The translations under genes were made by a program, and so were the position numbers. Below the pieces are notes generated by a model. That model ran no database searches. It had not been told where the DNA came from and saw only the letters and a program-made list of their open reading frames with translations. This document shows, one piece after another, positions 34,931-41,907 of a stretch of DNA of 41,907 bases; the first letter of the stretch is position 1; each line of letters starts with the position of its first letter. Source of the DNA: Thermobifida cellulosilytica TB100 (GTDB taxonomy: Bacteria; Actinomycetota; Actinomycetes; Streptosporangiales; Streptosporangiaceae); NCBI RefSeq assembly GCF_001517975.1, contig NZ_KQ950181.1, forward strand, positions 600,542 to 642,448. The letters are read 5' to 3'.

Positions 34931-36190
34931 TCACAGCAGGCCGTCCCACATCTGCTCGACGATGACCGCCCACCAGTGCTCGGGGCCGCCGAACACCGAG
35001 CCGTCGACGTCGGCCAGCGCCTCCTGGAACTCGGCGACGATCCGGCCCGCGCTGTAGGGGTCCTGGTCGCGCATGGTCGGCAGCGTCCGGGACAGCAGCG
35101 CCAGGCAGCGCCCGAACTCCGCCACCGACCGGTTGACGTAGCGGCGGGCGCCGCTGCGCACGTCGACCGCCCACACCGATCCGGCGTCGGGGCCGACGGT
35201 GCGCACCGCCACCGCGCTTCCCCCGTCGCTGCCGATGCGCACGTAGTCGCCGAGGGCGGCGGCCAACTGCGGGTCGGACAGGTCACCGCCGCAGGCGCGC
35301 AGGTGGGTGGCGGTGTCGCAGAACAGCCCGCCGGCGGGCGGAAGATCGGGCAGGTCGGCGGCGAAGAAGTGGGGGACCAGGCCGGGCAGGCCCGCCCTGG
35401 CCAGGGTGCGCCGGGTGGCCTCGGGCAGCCCGCTGACGGCCAGCAGCCCGGGGTCGTACCGCAGCACCTGCGGGAACGTCTCGGCCAGGAGCTGCTCCAG
35501 CGTCCCGTCGTCCGTCGCGGGACCGGTCCGCCCCGCGGGGAACGGCACCCGGTTGGGGCGCGGCAGCGACGGGGCGCCGGGCAGCCGCCGCGCGGTCTCG
35601 GCCTGGCTGACGAGCGCGGCCACGCCCAGGGCGCGGACCGCACGGGTGGGGCCGTAGTCGTGGGAGCAGGACACCTTCACGTCGCCGAAGGTGTCGCGCA
35701 GGAACCGGCCGCGGTAGCCGCCGGGCAGGTCCGCCGGGTACAGGTCGGAGTAGACGCCCACCACCTCCTCGGGACACACCCCCATCCAGCTCAGCTCGGT
35801 CCAGATCTGGATCTCGGGGGGCGGCATGCCCGGACCCGAGGAACGGGAGACGGACGCCTCCCCGCCGTGGGAGTCGCGGTAGGTGAACACCACCGAGTTT
35901 CCGGGGCCGACGACCGGGGGCAGCGCCGGGTCGTAGGAGAAGAAGGGATCGTGGGAGTACTTGTCGCGGTACATCCGCACCACCTCCTCCACCGGTGCCG
36001 AAGGCCAGGTGCTCAGCTCGCCGGTGCGACGGTCGACCACCCCGCACACGCCGCCGGTGCCGGCGGGGGCGGCCCAGACGACCCAGCCCAGGTCGAACTC
36101 GTGGGCCCGTACCTCCCGGCGTCGACCCGGCGGGGAGGCGCCGTTGAGCCACGCGTTCGCGATCGCGACCGCCTGCTCATACGTGACCAT
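34931..36190 (-). CDS. SUKH-4-family putative immunity protein with YrhB-like N-terminus
   Basis: 419 residues, ATG at 36190 after GAAGGAG. The first 90 residues (YEQAVAIANAWLNG, DLGWVVWAAPAG, VVDRRTGELSTWPS) resemble the YrhB/Imm35 domain. The middle (EIQIWTELSWMGVCPEEVVG, YPADLPGGYRGRFL, KVSCSHDYG) resembles a deaminase-associated segment seen in related Streptomyces proteins. The last 180 residues (ETFPQVLRYDPGLLAVSGLP, GDYVRIGSDGGSAVAV, RYVNRSVAEFGRCLALL) form a SUKH-4-like domain. Such proteins are predicted to neutralise polymorphic toxins; none is encoded nearby. Confidence 0.78.
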   Translation of the reverse strand: MVTYEQAVAIANAWLNGASPPGRRREVRAHEFDLGWVVWAAPAGTGGVCGVVDRRTGELSTWPSAPVEEVVRMYRDKYSHDPFFSYDPALPPVVGPGNSVVFTYRDSHGGEASVSRSSGPGMPPPEIQIWTELSWMGVCPEEVVGVYSDLYPADLPGGYRGRFLRDTFGDVKVSCSHDYGPTRAVRALGVAALVSQAETARRLPGAPSLPRPNRVPFPAGRTGPATDDGTLEQLLAETFPQVLRYDPGLLAVSGLPEATRRTLARAGLPGLVPHFFAADLPDLPPAGGLFCDTATHLRACGGDLSDPQLAAALGDYVRIGSDGGSAVAVRTVGPDAGSVWAVDVRSGARRYVNRSVAEFGRCLALLSRTLPTMRDQDPYSAGRIVAEFQEALADVDGSVFGGPEHWWAVIVEQMWDGLL

Positions 36191-36433
36191 CGCTCTCCTT
36201 CGGCGGAAAAATGACACAAAATGCGCCTTGGGTGAGATTACCGTTCTGTCGCATACGTCGCATGGGACGATCCTGCCGTCCTACCACACGGGAACCGTGC
36301 GGGTCATCACGTCCGGTGACGGCCGCGCCCCGTGTCCCCGCCGCCGGGACACGGACCACGAGTGGGGTGCCCGTTGCCCGCCTCGGGCCGCTCGACGCGA
36401 CAACCGGCGGCCGATCAGGGCAGGGTAGAGGAC

Positions 36434-38806
36434 GTGAGCACGGCAGAGACCACACGCAGAACCGGAACGGACGCCGCCGCGGGAGTCGCACGGCGGCCCG
36501 TCGACCTGCTGTTCACCGCCGCCGGTTGGGCGCTGCTGGCCCTGGTCCTCCTCGCCGTCGTGCTCGTCGCCGAGCCGTCCAGGGTCGGTGACACGGCCGA
36601 ACTGCGCTCCCTGCTGCCGCCGTCCCTACTCGGCCTGGTCGCGGGCCTGGCCAACCTCGCCGTCCTGCTGCTGGCCGGAGTCGCGGTGGCCGAACGCCTC
36701 ATCCACCGCGACGTACGCCACGTGGTGCGCGTGCTCTTCGCGGCCGGCCTCGGCTACGGCGCCGCCGTCACCCTCAACACGGTCCTGGCCGCACTGCTGG
36801 GCGAGGCCCGGCCCGACGTCCTCAGCACCTCCACCGCAGGAGGCACGGCCAGCAACCCGCTGCACGCCTACCTCGCCGCCGCCGTCGCCTACCTGCACGC
36901 CACCCGCCCCGTGCACCTGGTGTCCGTCACCGGCCTCATGGCGGCGGGCGTCGCGGTCACCGCGGCCGCGGTGCTGCTGTCCGGCTACACCACGGCACTC
37001 GCCCTGGTGCTCACCCTGCTCGTCGGCGCGGTCTGCGCCTCCCTGGTCAACTACACCGTGGGAGTGAGCATCCCGCCGCCCGACGTCGGGCGGCTCGTCC
37101 GCGAACTGGACCGCCTCGGCCTGGAACCGCTGTGCCTGGACCCCGTCGGCGAGGACCACGAGGGCAACCGGCGCTTCGTCGCCGAGACCGTGGACCGCCG
37201 CCTGGAGGTGACGCTGCTCGGCCCCGACCCGGCCGGCGGGGTGTTCCGGAGGCTGCTGGCGCGGATCGTGCTGCGCGACGCCGCGGCGCCGCCGCTGCTG
37301 CTGGGCCTGCGCGACCGGGTCGAGCACACCGCGCTGCTGGAGTACGCGGCCGCCGCGGCGGGAACGGCCGCCCCGCGCCTGCTGGCCGTCGGAGACCTCG
37401 ACCCCTCCACGGCCTTCCTGGTCCGCGAGTACGTCGCCGTCCGCCCGCTCACCGAACTGGCCGACGCCGACCTCGACGACGACTTCCTCGACGAGGTCTG
37501 GACGCAGTTGCGGCTGCTGCACAGCCGCCGCGTGGCCCACCGCGCGATCGGCCCCGAGGCCGTCTGCCGCCGCACGGACGGGCGCGCCGTCCTCACCGGC
37601 CTGTCCACCGGCAGCGTCGCCGCCGGCTCCTGGGCGCTCTCCCTCGACAACGCCGCCCTGCTGACCACGCTGGCACTGCGGGTGGGACCGCGCCGCGCCG
37701 TGGACTCGGCCGTGCGCAGCCTCGGCACCGACACCGTCGCCGCCGTGCTGCCGTTCCTGCAGAGCATCGGCCTGCCCCCGGCGCTGCGCCGCGCCGTACG
37801 CTTCCGCCGCGACCTGCTGGGACGGCTGCGTGAGGAGATCTCCCGCAGCGCCCCGCACGCGCCCGCCCAGCCGGTGCAGTTGGAGCGGATGCCGCCGCGC
37901 ACCGTGGCCACCGTCGTCGTGGCCACCGCGGTCGGCCTCGCCCTGGCCTACCAGCTTCCCGGCGTGGACTGGACCACCATCAGCGACCCCGACCCGCTGT
38001 GGACGGGCACCGCCGTCGTGCTGTCGCTGCTGTCCGTGCTGGCGCCCGCGCTCGCGCTGCTCGGCTTCTCCCCGGTGCGGCTGCGGCTGTGGCGCACCGT
38101 GCTGGTGCAGTACGCCTCCTGCTTCGTGCGCATCGCCACCCCGGCGGGCGTGGGATCGCTGGCGCTCAACACCCGCTACCTGGTCCGGGAGGGCGCCGGC
38201 ACCGCCCAGGCGGTCTCCGCGGTGGGCGTGTCCCAGCTCGCCGGACTGGCCACCCTGGTCCCGCTGCTGGTGCTGTGCGCCTACCTGTCCCACACCGGCT
38301 ACCCCGGCGACTTCTCCCCGTCGTTCACCCTGCTGGCGGTGGTGGGGGTGCTGTCGGCGCTGGCCGCCGCCCTGCTCGCGGTGCCCAGGCTGCGCCGCGC
38401 CGCGCTGGACCGGCTCCGCCCCCACCTGAGCGGGGTGCTGCCGCAACTGCTCGACCTCGTCCAGCAGCCGCGCCGCCTCGCCCTGGGCTTCGGCGGCACC
38501 CTGCTGCTCACCGTGAGCCTGGTGCTGTGCCTGCACGTCAGCATCCTGGCGTTCGGCGCGACCCCGTCGCTGGCCGCCGTCGGCGTCGTCTACCTGGCGG
38601 GCAACGCGATCGGATCGGCGGCGCCCTCCCCGGGCGGCCTGGGCGCGGTCGAGGCGGCGCTCATCGGCGGCCTGACCACCATCGCCGGAGTGCCCGCCGC
38701 CGCCGCGCTCTCCGGGGTGCTGCTGTTTCGGCTGCTGACCTTCTGGCTTCCGGTGCTGCCCGGCTGGCTGGCCTTCGCCCGCCTCCAGCGCCGCCGGGCG
38801 ATCTGA
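36434..38806 (+). CDS. Lysylphosphatidylglycerol synthase TM-like protein with pseudokinase domain
   Basis: 790 residues from GTG at 36434. The first 220 residues contain about six membrane spans. A cytoplasmic segment (about 225-480) looks like a protein kinase that has lost its motifs: the HRD region reads HRAIGPEAV without the Asp, and no DFG follows. The C-terminal 300 residues form the UPF0104/YbhN-type (LPG_synthase_TM) domain with about eight spans and the conserved GSAAPSPGGLGAVEAALIGG loop. Related actinobacterial proteins are thought to act in lipid or glycolipid flipping. It is 24 bases upstream of the kinase gene, so cotranscription is likely. Confidence 0.85.
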   Translation: MSTAETTRRTGTDAAAGVARRPVDLLFTAAGWALLALVLLAVVLVAEPSRVGDTAELRSLLPPSLLGLVAGLANLAVLLLAGVAVAERLIHRDVRHVVRVLFAAGLGYGAAVTLNTVLAALLGEARPDVLSTSTAGGTASNPLHAYLAAAVAYLHATRPVHLVSVTGLMAAGVAVTAAAVLLSGYTTALALVLTLLVGAVCASLVNYTVGVSIPPPDVGRLVRELDRLGLEPLCLDPVGEDHEGNRRFVAETVDRRLEVTLLGPDPAGGVFRRLLARIVLRDAAAPPLLLGLRDRVEHTALLEYAAAAAGTAAPRLLAVGDLDPSTAFLVREYVAVRPLTELADADLDDDFLDEVWTQLRLLHSRRVAHRAIGPEAVCRRTDGRAVLTGLSTGSVAAGSWALSLDNAALLTTLALRVGPRRAVDSAVRSLGTDTVAAVLPFLQSIGLPPALRRAVRFRRDLLGRLREEISRSAPHAPAQPVQLERMPPRTVATVVVATAVGLALAYQLPGVDWTTISDPDPLWTGTAVVLSLLSVLAPALALLGFSPVRLRLWRTVLVQYASCFVRIATPAGVGSLALNTRYLVREGAGTAQAVSAVGVSQLAGLATLVPLLVLCAYLSHTGYPGDFSPSFTLLAVVGVLSALAAALLAVPRLRRAALDRLRPHLSGVLPQLLDLVQQPRRLALGFGGTLLLTVSLVLCLHVSILAFGATPSLAAVGVVYLAGNAIGSAAPSPGGLGAVEAALIGGLTTIAGVPAAAALSGVLLFRLLTFWLPVLPGWLAFARLQRRRAI

Positions 38807-38830
38807 CCGACGCACGAGAGAGGAGAGCCG

Positions 38831-40318
38831 ATGGCAGGGGAGGCGCTGCTCGGCGTGGACCTGGGCACCAGCGGCGTCAAGGCCGTGGTGGTCGACCTAC
38901 GGGCCGACGTGCTGGGCGAGGCCGACGCCGTCTACCCGGTGCGCTCGCCCCGCGCGGGCTGGGCCGAGACCGACCCCGCCGACTGGTGGACGGCGACCGT
39001 CGCGGCGGTGCGCCGCGCCCTGGCCGCCGCGGGCCGCCCCCGCGTCGCCGCGGTCGGCGTGGACGGGCAGATGCACGGCCTGGTGCTGGCCCGCGCCGAC
39101 GCCGTTCCGGTCCGTCCCGCCCTGCTGTGGGCCGACCGCCGCGCCGAGGCCGAACTGGAGGCATGGCGTGCGCTTCCCGCGGCGGAGCGGCAGGCGCTGG
39201 CCAACCCGCTGGTGCCCGGCATGACCGGTCCGCTGCTGGCCTGGACCGCCCGCCACGAGTCCTCGGCCCTGGCCGAGGCGCGCTGGGCGCTGCTGCCCAA
39301 GGACTGGCTGCGGCTGCGCCTGACCGGGAAGGCCGTCACCGAGCCCTCCGACGCGTCGGCGACCCTGCTGTGGGACGTGCCCGCCGACACCTGGTCCGCG
39401 CCCGCCCTGCGCGCGGCCGGGATCCCCGCGGAGCTGCTGCCGCCCGTGGCGGCCTCCGACCAGGCGGCCGGATGCCTGACGGCCGCGGCCGCCGCCGAAC
39501 TGGGCCTGCCGCCGGGCCTGCCGGTGGCCGCCGGGGCGGGCGACACCCCGGCAGCGCTGCTGGCCGCCGGGACGGCCGGGGAGGAGGCGGCCCAGCTCAC
39601 CGTCGGCAGCGGCGCGCAGATCGTGACGGCCGCCGCCGAGCCCACCGCCGCGCCGGGCGTCCACGTCTACCGCACCGCAGAACGCACCGGCTGGTACCGG
39701 ATGGCGGCGGTGCAGAACGCCGGGGTGGCGCTGGAGTGGGTGCGCACCCTGCTGGGCGCCACCTGGGAGGAGGTCTACGCCGCGGCCGGGGAGGGGGAGG
39801 CGGACAGCGGGGGAGTGGTGTTCCTGCCGCACCTGACCGGGGAGCGCGCCCCCGAACTGGGCCGGTGCGGGGCGCTGGCGGGACTGCGGCTGGACACCGG
39901 CCGAGCCGAGGTCCTGCGCGCCGCCGTGGAGGGCGTGGCCTTCACGATCCGCCACGCCGCCGCCCTGCTGCCCGACGGCCTTCCGCCGGTGGTGCGCCTG
40001 GCGGGGGGAGGCAGCCGCGACCCGCGGTTCCGTGCCCTGCTCGCCGACGTGCTGGGGGTGGAGCTGCGCCCGGTGCGGCTGCGCAGCGCCTCGGCCCTGG
40101 GCGCGGCCCGGTTGGCGGCACGGGCCACAGGGCTGCCGATGGCCCCGCCCCGCCCGCACCGGGACCCGGCGGTGCACCCCACCCGCAGAAAAGAAATCTA
40201 CGACGTAAAGTTCGAGGTTTATGTGAACCACCTCAAAACCCACCAGACCGAACCCCCGAGAAGAGCAGCCGCCTCCCGCCACACGACGGCCCCGACCGGC
40301 CACAGCGAGACGGTCTGA
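38831..40318 (+). CDS. FGGY-family sugar kinase, xylulokinase-like
   Basis: 495 residues; ATG at 38831 after GAGAGGAG. The motifs are GVDLGTSGVKAVVVD (phosphate loop), GVDGQMHGLVL, LLWADRRAEAE, catalytic Asp in GAGDTPAALL, and RLAGGGSRDPRFRALLADVL. It is closer in motif detail (DGQMHG) to classical XylB than the gene at 26193, so this could be the second xylulokinase or a kinase for another ketose. The last 45 residues (from RRKEIYDVKFEVY) use codons unlike the rest (AAA, GTA, GTT, TAT) and end in a stop overlapping the next start. Confidence 0.87.
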   Translation: MAGEALLGVDLGTSGVKAVVVDLRADVLGEADAVYPVRSPRAGWAETDPADWWTATVAAVRRALAAAGRPRVAAVGVDGQMHGLVLARADAVPVRPALLWADRRAEAELEAWRALPAAERQALANPLVPGMTGPLLAWTARHESSALAEARWALLPKDWLRLRLTGKAVTEPSDASATLLWDVPADTWSAPALRAAGIPAELLPPVAASDQAAGCLTAAAAAELGLPPGLPVAAGAGDTPAALLAAGTAGEEAAQLTVGSGAQIVTAAAEPTAAPGVHVYRTAERTGWYRMAAVQNAGVALEWVRTLLGATWEEVYAAAGEGEADSGGVVFLPHLTGERAPELGRCGALAGLRLDTGRAEVLRAAVEGVAFTIRHAAALLPDGLPPVVRLAGGGSRDPRFRALLADVLGVELRPVRLRSASALGAARLAARATGLPMAPPRPHRDPAVHPTRRKEIYDVKFEVYVNHLKTHQTEPPRRAAASRHTTAPTGHSETV

Positions 40319-41025
40319 TGGCGCTGCACATCGAGGACCGGCCGTCGGACTCGCCCCACATCGCCCGCGTGTGGCGCAGCCACAGCAGCGGAGTCGACCG
40401 CATGACCTCGGTGGCGACCTCGCACTGGGAACTCGTCGTGTGGACCCACCGCGGCGCCACCCACGCCGCGGTCCGCGGCCCCGAGACCGCGGCGAGCACC
40501 GCCGAGGTGCCCGACGACTCCGAGTCGTTCGGCGTCAGCTTCGCCCACGGCGTGTCCATGCCGCACCTGCCCGTGCCGCTGCTGGTCGACCGGCAACTGG
40601 ACAGCCCCCACGTGGGCGGGGGCGCCTTCGTCCTCCGGGGAGAGCGCTGGCCCCTGCCCACCTTCGACGACGCCGAGGAGTTCGTGGCACGGCTCGTCCG
40701 CGAGGGAGTGCTCGCCTGCGACCCGCTGGTGGCCGAAGCGCTCGACGGCGGGACCCCGCCGACCAGCAGACGCACCCTGCAACGCCGCGTCGCCGCGGCC
40801 ACCGGGCTCACCCCCAGCGCGATCCGCCAGATCGAGCGCGCCCGCCAGGCCGCACTCCTGCTCGGCGAGGGCGCGGCACCCCTGGACGTGGTCCACCGGC
40901 TCGGCTACTACGACCAGCCCCACCTGTCCAGGTCGCTCAGACGCTTCATCGGCCGCACCGCCACCCAGTTGCGCCGCGCCGACCCCGCCCAGCCCTTGTC
41001 GCTTCTGTACAAGACCCGTACCTGA
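40318..41025 (+). CDS. AraC-type helix-turn-helix regulator
   Basis: 235 residues; the ATG at 40318 overlaps the kinase stop (TGATG). A poorly conserved N-terminal sensing half (SSGVDRMTSVATSHWELVVW, HGVSMPHLPVPLLVD) precedes a C-terminal AraC domain (TLQRRVAAATGLTPSAIRQI and VVHRLGYYDQPHLSRSLRRF). Proteins like this are often paired with a RibD/DHFR-fold gene, as here (41112), and probably regulate it. Coupling to the kinase may be positional only. Confidence 0.83.
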   Translation: MALHIEDRPSDSPHIARVWRSHSSGVDRMTSVATSHWELVVWTHRGATHAAVRGPETAASTAEVPDDSESFGVSFAHGVSMPHLPVPLLVDRQLDSPHVGGGAFVLRGERWPLPTFDDAEEFVARLVREGVLACDPLVAEALDGGTPPTSRRTLQRRVAAATGLTPSAIRQIERARQAALLLGEGAAPLDVVHRLGYYDQPHLSRSLRRFIGRTATQLRRADPAQPLSLLYKTRT

Positions 41026-41111
41026 GCACGTCCATAACCTGGCGCGCGACGAGGTACGGCTCCCACCAGCCGACCTGAACAGCACGCTTCCGGAAACCGA
41101 GGACGAGGACC

Positions 41112-41648
41112 ATGGGCAGGATCGTCGCGAACTTCTTCATCTCGCTCGACGGGGTGGTCGAGTCGCCCGACCAGTGGCACTTCCCCTACTTCAACGACGA
41201 GATGGGCGCCGTGGTGAACGCCGGGCTCGAACGGAACAGGGCGTTCCTCATGGGGCGCAGGCTCTACGACGAGTGGTCCGCGTACTGGCCCGGCAGCACC
41301 GACGAGCCGTTCGCGACCTACCTCAACACCATGCCCAAGTACGTGGTCTCCTCCTCGCTGACCGACCCGGCCTGGGCCAACACGACGGTCCTGCCCGGCG
41401 ACACCGACGCGGTCCGCCGCCTCAAGGACGACGTCGACGGCGACATCGCCATGTCGGGCAGCGCCACCACCGTACGCTGGCTGCTCGCCCACGGACTGCT
41501 CGACGAACTCCAGCTCCTGGTCCACCCGGTCGCCGTCGGCCGCGGACAGCGCCTGTTCGAGGACACCCCCACCCACAGGTTCGACCTCACCCACAGCGCC
41601 ACCCTGTCGACCGGGGTGCTCCACCTCGTCTACACGCCGCTTCCCTGA
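41112..41648 (+). CDS. RibD/dihydrofolate reductase-fold family protein
   Basis: 178 residues, ATG at 41112 after GAGGACGAGG. Motifs of the RibD_C/YwjB-like group are ANFFISLDGVVESPDQWHFP, FLMGRRLYDEWSAYW, KYVVSSSLTDPAW, DIAMSGSATTVRWLL and HPVAVGRGQRLFED. These proteins bind NADP, but most have unknown substrates and are not the essential folate enzyme. It follows the AraC-type regulator by 86 bases on the same strand and ends at a strong terminator. Confidence 0.88.
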   Translation: MGRIVANFFISLDGVVESPDQWHFPYFNDEMGAVVNAGLERNRAFLMGRRLYDEWSAYWPGSTDEPFATYLNTMPKYVVSSSLTDPAWANTTVLPGDTDAVRRLKDDVDGDIAMSGSATTVRWLLAHGLLDELQLLVHPVAVGRGQRLFEDTPTHRFDLTHSATLSTGVLHLVYTPLP

Positions 41649-41700
41649 CCGTCGGGCACGCCCGGCCGAGCCCCGCCGCTGCCTCCACGGGCAGGGCGGG

Positions 41701-41738
41701 GCTGCTCGTCCCCGACCGCCCGACCGGGGACGAGCAGC
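41701..41738 (+). terminator. Terminator after reductase gene
   Basis: A perfect 14-bp stem (41701-41714 with 41725-41738) and 10-base loop. A smaller upstream repeat (AGCCCCGCC near 41669 with GGCGGGGCT near 41695) may form an alternative stem. Confidence 0.75.
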
Positions 41739-41778
41739 CCGTCAAAGCCTCGGGCGCACCCGGTGGGATCCTGGGAGC

Positions 41779-41907
41779 ATGGACCTTCCCTCTCCCGTGA
41801 AGAAGCCGAGGTTCAGCCGCAGGGCCGTGGCCGTCCTGCTGATCGCCACCGCCCTGGTGGCGGTCGCGGTCGGGGCTTGGTCCGGGTGCTGCCGGACGGG
41901 GACCGCG
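41779..41907 (+). CDS. N-terminus of a secreted or membrane protein (cut by window edge)
   Basis: ATG at 41779; 43 codons before the window ends. A basic start (VKKPRFSRRAVAV) is followed by a hydrophobic run (LLIATALVAVAVGAW) and then SGCCRTGTA. It reads as a signal peptide or single membrane anchor; WSGCC may hint at a lipobox but does not fit it well. The family cannot be judged from this fragment. Confidence 0.55.
   Translation, partial: MDLPSPVKKPRFSRRAVAVLLIATALVAVAVGAWSGCCRTGTA

Noticed and set aside
37999-41025. Thousand-codon plus-strand frame across flippase, kinase and AraC genes
   Set aside because: Mostly Arg/Pro/Ala shadow; only its last part coincides with the real AraC gene, which starts at 40318.

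Overview
The window is a very GC-rich, gene-dense actinobacterial chromosome segment. The gene content (xylAB with ROK repressors, an oligosaccharide-binding lipoprotein beside a GH3 glycosidase, a HAIR-type heat-shock operator, XRE/DUF5753 regulators) fits a Nocardiopsaceae plant-biomass degrader. Thermobifida is my best guess, partly because the lasso-peptide locus resembles one I recall from that genus. No rRNA, tRNA or transposase gene was found.

Left part (1-6.7 kb): a carbohydrate locus. A Tat-exported solute-binding lipoprotein (minus strand, broken by one frameshift) diverges from a ROK repressor (also frameshifted near its 3' end) and a large GH3 beta-glycosidase. A strong terminator follows, then a convergent membrane protein with a Met/Gly repeat tail.

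Centre-left (7.2-12.8 kb): a small-protein / DUF6879 / XRE-DUF5753 regulator operon leads into a compact lasso-peptide cluster: precursor (8965-9081), cyclase, RRE protein, leader protease and a protein-isoaspartyl-methyltransferase homologue. The Asp-Thr pair in the predicted ring and the dedicated methyltransferase point to an aspartimide-modified lasso peptide, the class I recall as cellulonodin-2 / lihuanodin. Much of this region has less GC-extreme codon use than its surroundings. A convergent glutamyl-tRNA synthetase follows, then about 1.4 kb of small damaged genes and a perfect 17-bp inverted repeat with related copies.

Centre (16.2-24.6 kb): a complete four-gene operon on the minus strand, each junction an ATGA overlap, encoding a Wadjet-type (JetABCD; TIGR02677/02678/02680/02679) SMC anti-plasmid system with intact ATPase and Toprim motifs. 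Centre-right (24.8-28.8 kb): a ROK repressor (XylR-like) divergent from xylB-xylA, with a promoter/operator between them that shares half-sites with the operator of the first ROK locus.

Right part (29-41.9 kb): mostly single genes: an MDMPI/DinB-family protein, a short-chain dehydrogenase, a small heat-shock protein behind a HAIR element, two putative immunity proteins without toxins (Imm5-like and SUKH-4-like), two AraC-type regulators, a degenerate pterin-dehydratase homologue, a large membrane flippase-like protein with an embedded pseudokinase, a second FGGY sugar kinase, a RibD/DHFR-fold reductase, and the start of a secreted or membrane protein cut by the window edge.

Several reading-frame breaks can each be repaired by changing a short homopolymer by one base. 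They may be sequence errors, but the clustering near 14.5-15.6 kb, next to many kilobases of intact frames, leaves true gene decay possible.
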